Translations under genes and position numbers: made by a program
Source of the DNA: Alloalcanivorax profundimaris
GTDB taxonomy: Bacteria; Pseudomonadota; Gammaproteobacteria; Pseudomonadales; Alcanivoracaceae
DNA length: 64,000 bases
Direction: 5' to 3'
NCBI RefSeq assembly: GCF_015265435.1
Contig: NZ_JABJWH010000021.1
Location: forward strand, 1 to 64,000
Notes under the pieces: generated by a model
The model's database searches: none
What the model saw: the letters and a program-made list of their open reading frames with translations, nothing else
Told to the model about the DNA's origin: nothing
In this document: positions 17,841 to 26,710 of the stretch, in pieces
How positions within the stretch are numbered: position 1 is the stretch's first letter
Layout of the letters: the number at the start of each line of letters is the position of its first letter

Positions 17841-19064
17841 TTAACGGTCGTTGCGGATCGGGATGTTCATCTGGTCGATGGCGATCTTGCGCACCAGCTC
17901 CGGCACGCCGGCGGTCACGGCGCGGTCGGCGAACCAGTCGTCACGCTCTTCCACCTTGACGCGGAAGTGGTACATCTCCTGCAGCGCCTGGTGGTCCTCG
18001 TCGCGGAGGATCATCTTGCCCTTGGGGGTCTCGAACACCAGCCCTTCCAGGGCGCTGATCAGGTCCTCGCTGTCGGTGGACCCCTCGGTCTCGCGGATCG
18101 CCGCGGTGATCGCCATGGCCTGGGAGAAACCCTGGGCGGTGAAGAAGTCCGGCGCCGCGTCGAAGCGCTTGAAGTGCTCCTTCACGAACCAGTCGTTGAT
18201 GTCGTTCTTGGGCGACTCGAAGTAGTAGAAGCCGGCGCCTTCCATGCCCGGGAACTCGGAGTAGCTGACCATGGCCGCCAGGATGTTGCCGCCGGTGGCC
18301 AGCTTGATGCCATAGCGTTCCGGCTGCAGGTCCTGGATGCGGCTGAGCGGATTGGCGCTGCCCGCCCAGATGGCGAAGATGTACTTGCCCTGCTCGCAGT
18401 CGTCACGGTCCTTCAGGGAATTGAACAGCCGCTGGGCGGCGGCGGTGAAGTCGGTGGCGTCGGTGGGCAGGTATTCCTCGTGGACCACCTGGCCGCCCTG
18501 GCCTTCCATCGCTTCCTTGTAGGCGGCCACGCCGTCGCGACCGAAGGCGTAGTCCTGGGCGATGGTGGACACGCACACACCCGGTTCGCCCAGGGCCACC
18601 GCGTTGGACACCGCGTCCTGGGAGGAGTTACGGCCGACCCGGAATACATAGCGGTTCCAATCGGCGCCGGTGATGGCGTCGGCCACGCCCTCGGGCATGA
18701 TCACGCGCTCGTACATCTCGGCGATCGGCAGGGTGGCCAGGGCCACGCCGGAGGACACCGGGCCCACCACGATGTGGGCGTCGTCCTCGGCGTAGGCTTC
18801 CTCCACCAGGGAGCGCGCCCGGGCCGGGTCGAGCTGGGTGTCCTTGTCGATGATTTCGATCTTGCGGCCTTCGATCTCCATGCTGCCGTCGGTGGCGTAC
18901 TCGAAGCCCATCTTCATGCCCACGCTCAATTGCTCCGCGTAGGCGGACAGCGGGCCGGTGAAACCGGTGACATGGGCAATGCGAATGGAATCGGCGGCCT
19001 GGGCCGCGGGCGCGGCGGCGAGAGCGGTGAGGGTGAAAGCCGTCGCGGTAATGAGACGCTTCAT
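17841..19064 (-). CDS. ABC transporter periplasmic substrate-binding protein (Leu/Ile/Val-binding type)
   Basis: 407 aa with a Sec signal peptide (MKRLITATAFTLTALAAAPAAQA, cleavage before ADSIRI). The mature part has the type I periplasmic fold: IRIAHVTGFTGPLSAYAEQL, IEIIDKDTQLDPARARSL, IVVGPVSSGVALATLPIAE. It is the first gene of the importer operon (start 76 bases before the LivG-like gene). The ligand is unknown. Linkage to acyl-CoA genes makes a carboxylic acid at least as likely as an amino acid (inference). Confidence 0.87.
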   Translation of the reverse strand: MKRLITATAFTLTALAAAPAAQAADSIRIAHVTGFTGPLSAYAEQLSVGMKMGFEYATDGSMEIEGRKIEIIDKDTQLDPARARSLVEEAYAEDDAHIVVGPVSSGVALATLPIAEMYERVIMPEGVADAITGADWNRYVFRVGRNSSQDAVSNAVALGEPGVCVSTIAQDYAFGRDGVAAYKEAMEGQGGQVVHEEYLPTDATDFTAAAQRLFNSLKDRDDCEQGKYIFAIWAGSANPLSRIQDLQPERYGIKLATGGNILAAMVSYSEFPGMEGAGFYYFESPKNDINDWFVKEHFKRFDAAPDFFTAQGFSQAMAITAAIRETEGSTDSEDLISALEGLVFETPKGKMILRDEDHQALQEMYHFRVKVEERDDWFADRAVTAGVPELVRKIAIDQMNIPIRNDR

Positions 19065-19343
19065 AGGATCTCTCCCTTGTTGTTTTTCCGGCGCGGAGCC
19101 GGGGTTGTTGTTGTGTTGTTTATTCGGAGTTCGCCAACAATATGACAACTGATTCACCTTTCCGCAAGGGGTTGGCCAAAAAAATTCCACGATCGTGGAA
19201 TATTGCCAAAAGGCACCAACGGAATAAGCGCAAAGCCTTTTATAAAAGGGGTTTCAAACCATCGACCGGGAGCCGGCGGCACCCTCTCCGAGCCACCATC
19301 CAGGTCTGGCCGGTTGACAGAACCGGGGCCCGAACCTAATTTA

Positions 19344-19361
19344 GTTGAATACCGATTCAAC
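19344..19361. promoter_or_regulatory. Palindromic operator upstream of the TetR gene
   Basis: GTTGAATACCGATTCAAC is a perfect 7-4-7 inverted repeat 27 bases before the TetR start. The size and place fit an autoregulatory TetR operator. A related half-site (TGATTCACCTTT) lies at 19151-19162 upstream of the divergent importer operon. The 19065-19388 divergent gap otherwise shows no clear element. Confidence 0.6.
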
Positions 19362-19388
19362 TTTCAAAGAACAACAACGGCCCCTTCC

Positions 19389-20042
19389 ATGAACACTGCT
19401 GTCAACGCCAAACAGGCCGGCGCCGCCGGCAACCCGGGCCCCGGCGCCCCCAAGACCGCCCGCGGCGCCCGCACCCGGGCACGCATCCTGAAAGCGGCGG
19501 AAGACACCTTCGGCACCCTCGGCTATCACCGCGCCGGCATCAGCGATATCACCCGCGCCGCCGGCGTCGCCCAGGGCACCTTCTACACCTACTTCGCCGG
19601 CAAGGAAGAGATCCTGCGCGAGCTGGTGCGCGACATGGGCCACCAGGTCCGCGCCCACCTGGCCGCCGAGATCGTCGACGCCCGCGACCGGCTGGAAGCC
19701 GAGGAGAAAGGCCTGCGCGCCTTCCTCCAGTACCTGTTCGAGAACCCGTCCCTGTACCGGGTGCTGCAGGAAGCCCAGTTCGTCGACGAAAGCATTTACC
19801 GGGATTACTACGAGGCCTTCGGCAAGGGCTACCTGCGCATGCTGGCCAACGCCACCCGCAAGGGCGAGATCCGCGCCGGCAACAACGAGGTGCGGGTGTG
19901 GGCACTGATGGGCATGTCCAATTTCCTGGGTCTGCGCTACGCGCTCTGGGAACGGGACGTGCCGTTCGACGAGATCGTCGACACCATCGCCGACCTGTTC
20001 CGCAACGGCCTGACCCTGGACGGCAAGGAGAAAGCCTCATGA
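19389..20042 (+). CDS. TetR/AcrR-family transcriptional regulator
   Basis: 217 aa from MNTAVNAKQAGAAG; a longer upstream open frame runs through non-coding sequence and the operator, so it was not used. The N-terminal HTH reads ARILKAAEDTFGTLGYHRAG-ISDITRAAGVAQGTFYTYF, a textbook TetR DNA-binding domain at about residues 30-85. The C-terminal ligand domain is of the helical fatty-acid-regulator sort but not diagnostic. It overlaps the crotonase gene by ATGA and is divergent from the ABC importer, so it likely controls both arms. Confidence 0.88.
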   Translation: MNTAVNAKQAGAAGNPGPGAPKTARGARTRARILKAAEDTFGTLGYHRAGISDITRAAGVAQGTFYTYFAGKEEILRELVRDMGHQVRAHLAAEIVDARDRLEAEEKGLRAFLQYLFENPSLYRVLQEAQFVDESIYRDYYEAFGKGYLRMLANATRKGEIRAGNNEVRVWALMGMSNFLGLRYALWERDVPFDEIVDTIADLFRNGLTLDGKEKAS

Positions 20043-20809
20043 GCGCCGCCACCCTCCATGCCGCCACCCTGCACGTCGAGGACCGCGTCGCCCGGCTCAC
20101 CCTGAACCGCCCGGAACGCCACAACGCCCTGGTGCCGGAGCTGCTGGACGCGATCCGCGAGCAGCTCGCCCGGGTGCGCGACAGCGACGCGGCGGTGCTG
20201 ATCCTGGACGCCAACGGCCGCTCCTTTTCCAGCGGCGGCGACGTGGCCGGCTTCTTCGACACGCCCCGGGCCGAACGCCGCGCCTACGCGGAGAGAGTGG
20301 TGGGCACCCTCAACGCCACCCTGCTCGACCTGCTCGACCTGCCGGTGCCCACGGTGGCGGCGGTGCACGGCCTGGTCACCGGCGGCTCCCTGGGTCTGGT
20401 GCTGGCCAGCGACATCGCCGTGGCCGGCGACCGGGCCAGCTTCGCGCCCTGGTACACAGTGGTGGGCTACAGCCCGGACGGCGGCTGGACGGCGCTGATG
20501 CCGGAGCGCATCGGCCGCGCCCGGGCATTGGATATTCAGTTGACCAACCGCCGCCTGGACGCCGACGAGGCCTATCGCCTGGGTCTGGTGCAGTACCGCG
20601 CCGGCGCCGACGACACCGGCGCGCGGGCCCGGGAAGTGGCGGAAAAAATCCGCGACGCCCGGCCCCACAGCGTGGCCCGCACCCTGGCCCTGACCCGCCC
20701 GGACCGGGCCACCGTGGCCGCCGGCCTGGAGGCCGAATACCGGCATTTTCTGGAGCAAATAGAAAGCGACGAGGCGGACCTCGGCATGGCCGCCTTCCTG
20801 AAACGATAA
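20039..20809 (+). CDS. Enoyl-CoA hydratase/isomerase (crotonase) family protein
   Basis: 256 aa. The crotonase core is present: VARLTLNRPERHNALV, then ANGRSFSSGGDVAGF (CoA/oxyanion hole) and VHGLVTGGSLGLVLASDIAVA. The two glutamates of true enoyl-CoA hydratases are not at their usual places: the first site reads TGGSLGLVLAS and the second region reads VVGYSPDGGWTALMPERIG, with an aspartate. This suggests isomerase or another crotonase chemistry rather than hydration. Its start overlaps the tetR stop (ATGA). Confidence 0.85.
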   Translation: MSAATLHAATLHVEDRVARLTLNRPERHNALVPELLDAIREQLARVRDSDAAVLILDANGRSFSSGGDVAGFFDTPRAERRAYAERVVGTLNATLLDLLDLPVPTVAAVHGLVTGGSLGLVLASDIAVAGDRASFAPWYTVVGYSPDGGWTALMPERIGRARALDIQLTNRRLDADEAYRLGLVQYRAGADDTGARAREVAEKIRDARPHSVARTLALTRPDRATVAAGLEAEYRHFLEQIESDEADLGMAAFLKR

Positions 20810-20816
20810 GCGTCTG

Positions 20817-20872
20817 ATCGCGACTGAAGTCGCTCCTACGGAGCCCCCTGTAGGAGCGACTTCAGTCGCGAT
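20817..20872. repeat. REP pair R4 (short-short)
   Basis: Two short REP feet in inverted orientation separated by GGAGCCCC-type spacer, directly after the crotonase stop and 37 bases before the NHL gene. It splits the operon and may tune the relative mRNA levels of the two sides. Confidence 0.9.
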
Positions 20873-20909
20873 ACAAGACGCGAAGAATAACAACCAACGG
20901 GAGAGCATC

Positions 20910-23381
20910 ATGAAAACAAAAAACCTGGCCGGCGCGCTGCTACTCGGCGCCCTGCCCCTCACCATCCCCCTCACCGCCGGCGCCTTCGACACCTTCGCCG
21001 ACGAGGACCGCTCCGCGGAACTCAGCGGCGAGCCGGTGCAGCAACGCTACCAGTTCAACACCCCCACCACGGTCACCTATGACCGCGACTCGCTGAGCGG
21101 CGGCGCCAGCGGCGCCCGGGTCTACGTGGCCGACATGGGCAACCACGAAATCAAGGTGCTGAACCTGAACGGCGCCCTGGTGGGCCGCCTGGACGACGCC
21201 GACACCACCCTGGCCGGCGACAGCCCGGCCGCCTCGGTGCCGGAGATCCGCGCGCCCCTGGGCATCGCCTTCCTGTCGGAAAGCGAAGCGGACGACGACC
21301 GCCTGGCCGGCCTCTACGTCAACGACGTGGGCCGCCAGCAGATTCACTTCTTCCGCACCGTGGCCGGCGCCGCCGGCGACTTCGAATACGTCACCTCCAT
21401 CGGCCAGCCCGGCCACGGCGGCGGCGAGGACCTCTACCTGCCGCGCAACATGACGATCACGCCGCAGGGCTTTATCTACGTTTCCGATGAGTTCAACCAC
21501 CGGGTCAAGGCGTTCAGCATTGATCCGGACAACGGCTACCAGGTAAGCCTGATCCAGACTCTGGGCCACCAGGAAAGCGGCGACTATGTGCAAGCCGGGC
21601 CGATCATCCGTGGCGTGGACAAGAACTACGGCAGTGACTCCACCCACTACGACGACTACGCCGGCGAGCCCGCCAAACGGGACGGCTACCGCATTCCCCA
21701 GGGGATGACCTACTACCAGTCGCCGGACAACGGCGCCACCTACCTGTACGTGGCGGACAACGGCAACAACCGCATCAAGATCTTCCGCGTCGACACCGGC
21801 ACCGGCCAGCTCACCCTGGACGACATGCTGGGCCGCTTCCGTGACGACGACGGCGACGTGGACCACCTCAAACGCCCGCGCGGCGTGCGCACCGACCTGG
21901 ACGGCAACCTCTACGTGGCCGACACCTACAACGGCCGCATCCTGCGCTTCGATAATCTGGCCGCCACCACCGACAGCGACCCGATCCGCTACCGCGCCAA
22001 CCAGAGCAGCGACGCCGAAGCGGCCTGGGTGTACGGCCGCCTGGGCATCCACCAGGTGGAAATGCGCGCGCCCACCAGCGCCGGCACCGAGGACGAAGCC
22101 TTCCAGCTGCCCAACGATCTGGTGCCGGTGATCCGCGCCGACGGCAGCTTCTACCGGGAGAACATCTATTCCTGGGGCTACTACTACAGCAACGCCCGGG
22201 TGCATCTGGTCAGCGACTCCGGCAACAACCGCATCAAGAAATGCTGGACCAATTCCAGCGGCACCAGCCTGCTGCGCTGCTCCGTGTCCGCCGGCGTGGG
22301 CACCGTGTCCGATAATGAATACTGGGGCCACCCGCGCACCCTGGCCGGCCAACTGCACTCCGCCAGCGGCATGGCCTGGTTGGGCAGCAAGAACCGCCTG
22401 CTGGTCAGCGACACCCCCAACACCCGCATCAACATGTACGACGGCAGCGGCACCTATCAGGGCCGCTTCCCGGGCACCAACATCAGCTACGGCGTGACCG
22501 GCATCGCCACCTTCAACGACCCCAACATCGGCGAAGGCGTGGCGGTGCTGGTGGGCGCCGACGCCACCCTGCCCTGGCCCTACACCGGCGACGCCAGCCT
22601 GCGCATCTACGACGCGGACGGCAACCTGGAGGAGTTGTTCAACCTGAGCTACCGCACCGGCGGCCTGTCCGCCCCGGAGATCGGCCTGTCCACCAGCAAC
22701 ACCAACTACCCGGTATCGGTGTCCGTGCACGGCGAAGGCGGCGACGAGCACGCGGTCTACATCACCAGCTTCGGCAACTACGTGTGGCGCTTCGACTACG
22801 ACAGCGGCAGCGGCACCCTGGATGGCAACTGGTACGCCGGCGGCCCGGATAGCGCCAAGGGCAACGACCTGGGCGAAAACTGGAGCCTGGGCCCGGACTT
22901 CTTCGAGCAAGGCGCCGCCGGCACCTTCGACCAGATCGGCGATGTGCTGGCCCTGGACGACCGGGTCTACGTCACCGACCGCCGCAACCAGCGCCTGCAG
23001 GCCCTGGACCCGGCCACCGGCGCCCGCCTCGGCCAGGTGGGTCTGGGCGGCGGCACCTACGACCACCCGGAGGGCCTTGACCCGGACCGCCTGTTCCTGC
23101 CCGCCGGCCTGGCCTACGACGCCGGCCATGACGCCCTGATCGTGGCGGACGGCTTCAACATGGTGGCGCGGGTCTGGAATAACCCGGACGACTACGCCCC
23201 CAACGCCAGCGGCGTGATCGACCCGGCCTACCAGGGCCACTGGCTGGACCGCGACCTGGGCACCCGCCCCGGCGGCCTGTTCGACACCGAGCAGGTGGCG
23301 GTGGGCGGCGGCAACGTCTATGTGTTCTCGTTGATCAGCAACCGCATCACCCGGTTCAGCTGGTCGGAGTTGAATCCCTGA
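20910..23381 (+). CDS. Exported NHL-repeat beta-propeller protein
   Basis: 823 aa with a Sec signal peptide (hydrophobic stretch to TAGA, before FDTFADEDR). At least nine NHL-like strands recur, for example YVADMGNHEIKVL, YVSDEFNHRVKAF, YVADNGNNRIKIF, YVADTYNGRILRF, LVSDSGNNRIKKC, LVSDTPNTRINMY and YVTDRRNQRLQAL, spread from about residue 71 to 745. This suggests one or two propellers in the periplasm or outside the cell. NHL propellers can be binding scaffolds or lyases/lactonases; no catalytic set was recognised. It lies 14 bases before the acyl-CoA synthetase, so is probably cotranscribed with it. Confidence 0.82.
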   Translation: MKTKNLAGALLLGALPLTIPLTAGAFDTFADEDRSAELSGEPVQQRYQFNTPTTVTYDRDSLSGGASGARVYVADMGNHEIKVLNLNGALVGRLDDADTTLAGDSPAASVPEIRAPLGIAFLSESEADDDRLAGLYVNDVGRQQIHFFRTVAGAAGDFEYVTSIGQPGHGGGEDLYLPRNMTITPQGFIYVSDEFNHRVKAFSIDPDNGYQVSLIQTLGHQESGDYVQAGPIIRGVDKNYGSDSTHYDDYAGEPAKRDGYRIPQGMTYYQSPDNGATYLYVADNGNNRIKIFRVDTGTGQLTLDDMLGRFRDDDGDVDHLKRPRGVRTDLDGNLYVADTYNGRILRFDNLAATTDSDPIRYRANQSSDAEAAWVYGRLGIHQVEMRAPTSAGTEDEAFQLPNDLVPVIRADGSFYRENIYSWGYYYSNARVHLVSDSGNNRIKKCWTNSSGTSLLRCSVSAGVGTVSDNEYWGHPRTLAGQLHSASGMAWLGSKNRLLVSDTPNTRINMYDGSGTYQGRFPGTNISYGVTGIATFNDPNIGEGVAVLVGADATLPWPYTGDASLRIYDADGNLEELFNLSYRTGGLSAPEIGLSTSNTNYPVSVSVHGEGGDEHAVYITSFGNYVWRFDYDSGSGTLDGNWYAGGPDSAKGNDLGENWSLGPDFFEQGAAGTFDQIGDVLALDDRVYVTDRRNQRLQALDPATGARLGQVGLGGGTYDHPEGLDPDRLFLPAGLAYDAGHDALIVADGFNMVARVWNNPDDYAPNASGVIDPAYQGHWLDRDLGTRPGGLFDTEQVAVGGGNVYVFSLISNRITRFSWSELNP

Positions 23382-23395
23382 TCGGAGAATAAAAA

Positions 23396-24919
23396 ATGGA
23401 GATGTTCGACCTGCTCGCCCACCGGGCCCGGGTAACGCCGGCCCGGCCGGCGCTGGAGGACCTGGACAGCGGCGAACGCTACGACTACGCCGGCCTCAAC
23501 GAGCGGGCCGCGCGGCTGGCCGCCGCCGCCCGCGAGCACTGGGGGCTCCAGGAAGGCGACCGACTCGCCTTCCTGGGCCACAGCCGCGCGGAATTCTTCG
23601 CCATGCTGTTCGGCTGCGCCAAGGCCGGCCTGATCCTGGTGCCGCTCAACTGGCGCCTGGCGGTGCCGGAGCTAGCCGTGCTGATGGACGACTGCAAGCC
23701 CGGCGCGCTGATCTTCGGCGCCGAGTTCGCCGACGCCGCCGCCACCCTGGCGGAGCGCCAGCCCGGGCTCACCCTGGTGGCCCTGGACGGCGCCGCCGCC
23801 GGCCAGCGCGACTACCCGGCGGATCTGGCCGACACCGAGCCGGACACCCGCGCCCACCCGGACAAGGACCCGGACACCCCCTGGTACCTGCTCTACACCT
23901 CCGGCACCACCGGCAAGCCCAAGGGCGTGATCCAGACCTTCCGCATGATGCTGGCCAACTACCTCAACATCGGCCTGGCGGTGGAACTCACCGGCAGCGA
24001 CGTGCTGCTCAACGTGCTGCCGCTGTTCCACACCGCCGGCATCAACCTGTATTCCTCGGCGGTGTTCCTGGCCGGCGGCAGCGTGCTGGTGCCGCGCGGC
24101 TTCGAGCCGGACCAGGCCCTGCGCGCCCTGGAGGAGCGGGCCACGGTGTTCTTCGGCGTGCCGGCGGTGTACCAGGCACTGATTGACCACCCGGCCTTCG
24201 ACGGCCGGCGGCTGGAGCGGGTGCGTTCCTGGGGCTGCGGCGGCGCGCCACTGTCCCTGCCGGTGGCGCAGCGCTACGTGGACCAGGGCATCCGCGTGCG
24301 CACCGGCATGGGCATGACCGAAACCGGCCCCACGGTGTTCCTGCTCGACGAGGACAGCGTGATCGACAAGATCGGCTCCGTGGGCCGCCCGCAGCTGCTC
24401 ACCGAGGTGCGCATCGTCGACCGCGACGGCCGCGACGTGCCCGAGGGCGAGGCCGGCGAGCTGCTGATCCGCGGCCCCAACATCACGCCGGGCTACTGGA
24501 ACCGGCCCGACGCCACCGCCGAGGCGATCCGCGCCGACGGCTGGCTGCACAGCGGCGACGTGGCGCGACGGGACCAGGACGGTTATTACTATATCGTCGA
24601 CCGCTGGAAGGACATGTACATTTCCGGCGGCGAAAACGTCTACCCCGCCGAGGTGGAGAAGGTGCTCGAGCAGCACCCGGCGATCGCCGAGGTGGCGGTG
24701 GTGGGCATGCCCGATGAACGCTGGGGCGAAGTGGGCAAGGCCTACTACGGCCTGCAACCGGACCAGGATGACCCCGGCGAGGACGCTCTGCGCGACTACT
24801 GCCGCGAGCGGCTGGCGGGCTACAAGGTGCCGAAGGCATTCCAGCGCGTCCAGGCCCTGCCGCGCAATGCCCTGGGCAAGGTCACCAAACAGGAGTTACG
24901 CGATGACGCACGACGCTAA
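23396..24919 (+). CDS. Acyl-CoA synthetase (AMP-forming, class I adenylate-forming enzyme)
   Basis: 507 aa. The adenylation motifs are complete: YTSGTTGKPKGVIQ, GMGMTETGPTVF, the hinge YIVDRWKDMYISGGENVYP and the C-terminal catalytic lysine in LPRNALGKVTKQELR. The enzyme activates a carboxylic acid to its acyl-CoA with ATP. The short length without N-terminal extension is typical of medium-chain or cyclic/aromatic acid ligases; chain length cannot be read from sequence. It overlaps the next gene by 17 bases. Confidence 0.9.
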   Translation: MEMFDLLAHRARVTPARPALEDLDSGERYDYAGLNERAARLAAAAREHWGLQEGDRLAFLGHSRAEFFAMLFGCAKAGLILVPLNWRLAVPELAVLMDDCKPGALIFGAEFADAAATLAERQPGLTLVALDGAAAGQRDYPADLADTEPDTRAHPDKDPDTPWYLLYTSGTTGKPKGVIQTFRMMLANYLNIGLAVELTGSDVLLNVLPLFHTAGINLYSSAVFLAGGSVLVPRGFEPDQALRALEERATVFFGVPAVYQALIDHPAFDGRRLERVRSWGCGGAPLSLPVAQRYVDQGIRVRTGMGMTETGPTVFLLDEDSVIDKIGSVGRPQLLTEVRIVDRDGRDVPEGEAGELLIRGPNITPGYWNRPDATAEAIRADGWLHSGDVARRDQDGYYYIVDRWKDMYISGGENVYPAEVEKVLEQHPAIAEVAVVGMPDERWGEVGKAYYGLQPDQDDPGEDALRDYCRERLAGYKVPKAFQRVQALPRNALGKVTKQELRDDARR

Positions 24920-25328
24920 GCAACAGGATAACGACCGCTGCATTGCCTGCATCGAGCGGGACCTGGTCCTCGAGCAGTCCGACTTCGACCGCTTCGCCAC
25001 GCTCAGCGGCGACCACAACCCGATCCACGTGGACCCGGACTACGCCGCCGCCACCCGCTTCGGCGCCACCGTGCCCCACGGCATGCTGCTGTTCACCGCG
25101 GTGCGCGGCCTGATCGCCGACCAGTACCCCGGCGCGGACCTGGAGACCCAGGAACTGATGTTCCCGGCGCCGGCCTTCGCCGGCGACCAGATGCTGATCC
25201 GGCTGAGCATCCCGGCGCCGCCGGAAAACGACCATCTGGAGCTGCGCACCCAGGTGATCCGCTCCGACGACCAGCTCTGCCTGGACGGCCGCTGCCGCCT
25301 GAAACTGAACCACGAGGACCCCCGATGA
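24903..25328 (+). CDS. MaoC-like (R)-specific enoyl-CoA hydratase
   Basis: 141 aa. The hydratase-2 motif FATLSGDHNPIHVDPDYAAA carries the catalytic Asp and His, followed by VPHGMLLFTAVRGLI, so the hot-dog active site looks intact. It would hydrate trans-2-enoyl-CoA to (R)-3-hydroxyacyl-CoA. It is translationally coupled on both sides (overlaps of 17 and 4 bases). Pairing with the next, motif-less hot-dog protein suggests a heteromer. Confidence 0.83.
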   Translation: MTHDAKQQDNDRCIACIERDLVLEQSDFDRFATLSGDHNPIHVDPDYAAATRFGATVPHGMLLFTAVRGLIADQYPGADLETQELMFPAPAFAGDQMLIRLSIPAPPENDHLELRTQVIRSDDQLCLDGRCRLKLNHEDPR

Positions 25329-25711
25329 GCGACCACGAGCTGCCCCGTTTCGAGCGGCTGAGTATCGGCGACCGGGCCCAGGTGTCGCGCCGCTTCGAGG
25401 CCGCCGACCTGGAGCAATGGTGCCGCCTGGCCGACCACGACGGCGTGTGGCCGGAGGAAGTCCCCGAGCCGCTGATCGCCGCCCTGTTTTCCTACCTGCT
25501 GGGCGAGGAGCTGCCCGGCCACGGCACCAACTACCTGAAACAGAAGATGCGCTTCCACGCCGCCGGGCGGCCCGGGGAAACCCTCACCGCCACGGTGACG
25601 GTGTCGCGCCTGCGCCGGGACAAGGCGCTGGTCTACCTGGACACCCGCTGCACCGGCGAGGACGGCCGTCTGATCTGCGACGGCGATGCCCTGGTGCTGT
25701 TTCAATGCTGA
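25325..25711 (+). CDS. MaoC-like hot-dog protein lacking the hydratase motif
   Basis: 128 aa. The C-terminal half fits a MaoC/thioesterase hot-dog fold (LPGHGTNYLKQKMRFHAAGRPGETLTATVTV, then a CDGDALVLFQ end). At the usual active-site place it has CRLADHDGVWPEEVPEPL rather than the Asp-x-N-P-x-His pattern, so it is probably non-catalytic. It overlaps the gene before by 4 bases and the esterase by 7. It is likely a structural partner of the preceding hydratase (inference). Confidence 0.68.
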   Translation: MSDHELPRFERLSIGDRAQVSRRFEAADLEQWCRLADHDGVWPEEVPEPLIAALFSYLLGEELPGHGTNYLKQKMRFHAAGRPGETLTATVTVSRLRRDKALVYLDTRCTGEDGRLICDGDALVLFQC

Positions 25712-26664
25712 AAGCGGACCATCCGAACGCCGGCCTAGCCGGCTGGCTGGACGGCCTCAACCGCCTGGTGGCCGAACAGGCCGCGCGCGGCGTGGCGGCC
25801 ACCCCGGCCTCGGTGCGCGACAGCATGGCCGCCATGACCCGCAACCTGGTCACACGGTCACCGGCGCTGCCCTGGGTGGGCGACGCCACCGTGCCCGCCG
25901 ACGGCGGCCCGGTGCCGGTGCGGCTCTACGATCCGGCCCCGGAGACGCGCAAGCCGGTGTGCCTGTTCTTCCATGGCGGCGGCCACCTGGCCGGCAGCGT
26001 GGCGGTCTATGACCCGATCTGCCGCAAGCTGGCCGAGGCCAGCGGCCGGCTGGTGGTCTCCGTGGACTACCGGCTGGCGCCGGAGCACCCCTACCCACGG
26101 GGGCTGGAGGACTGCCTGGCGGTGGCCCGCCATCTGTGGCCGCTGCTGGAGGCCGAGGGGCGCCGGGTGGAACGGCGCCTGAGCCTGGCCGGGGATTCCG
26201 GGGGCGGCACCCTGGCGGCCACGGTAAGCGCCGTGGCCCAGGACGATCCGGACCTGACCATCGAGCGGCAGGTGCTGATCTACCCGAGCCTGGATTACAC
26301 CCTGGACCACCCTTCCGTGGAGGAGAACGGCCACGGCTACCTGCTGGAGACGCCGCGTATCCGCTGGTACTTCGACCATTATTTCCAGGACGGGCCCGCG
26401 CCGGACGCGGAGCGGCGCCGCGCCGCCTCGCCGCTGTACATGACGATCAGCGAGCGGCTGCCGGAAACCCTGGTGATCACCGCCGGGTTCTGCCCGCTGC
26501 GCGACGAGGGCCTGGCCTACGTGAAGCGCCTGGAGGCCGCCGGCGTGCCGGTGCGGCATGTGCCCTTCGCGGACATGATTCATGCCTATCTGAATCTGGA
26601 GGATCTGGTGCCCGAGGCTTGCGCGGAGACCTATCGGGTGGTGGGAGAATTCCTGGCTCGGTGA
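25705..26664 (+). CDS. Alpha/beta hydrolase of the hormone-sensitive lipase (HSL) family
   Basis: 319 aa from the ATG overlapping the previous gene. Oxyanion motif FFHGGGHLAGS (about residue 92), nucleophile elbow AGDSGGG (about residue 166), later Asp and the catalytic His in FADMIHAYLNL. These are family IV esterases acting on short or medium acyl esters. There is no signal peptide, so it is cytoplasmic. Being last in the catabolic operon, it may release the acid that the acyl-CoA synthetase activates. Confidence 0.86.
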   Translation: MLKADHPNAGLAGWLDGLNRLVAEQAARGVAATPASVRDSMAAMTRNLVTRSPALPWVGDATVPADGGPVPVRLYDPAPETRKPVCLFFHGGGHLAGSVAVYDPICRKLAEASGRLVVSVDYRLAPEHPYPRGLEDCLAVARHLWPLLEAEGRRVERRLSLAGDSGGGTLAATVSAVAQDDPDLTIERQVLIYPSLDYTLDHPSVEENGHGYLLETPRIRWYFDHYFQDGPAPDAERRRAASPLYMTISERLPETLVITAGFCPLRDEGLAYVKRLEAAGVPVRHVPFADMIHAYLNLEDLVPEACAETYRVVGEFLAR

Positions 26665-26710
26665 TTCGGCGTGGGGAGGTGTCGTCGGAGGTGGGTTCTC
26701 CAGCGGGGGC

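Noticed and set aside
20940-23240. A 766-codon minus-strand frame opposite the NHL gene
   Set aside because: Antisense shadow with Val/Ala/Gly/His-rich sequence and no ribosome site or domain.
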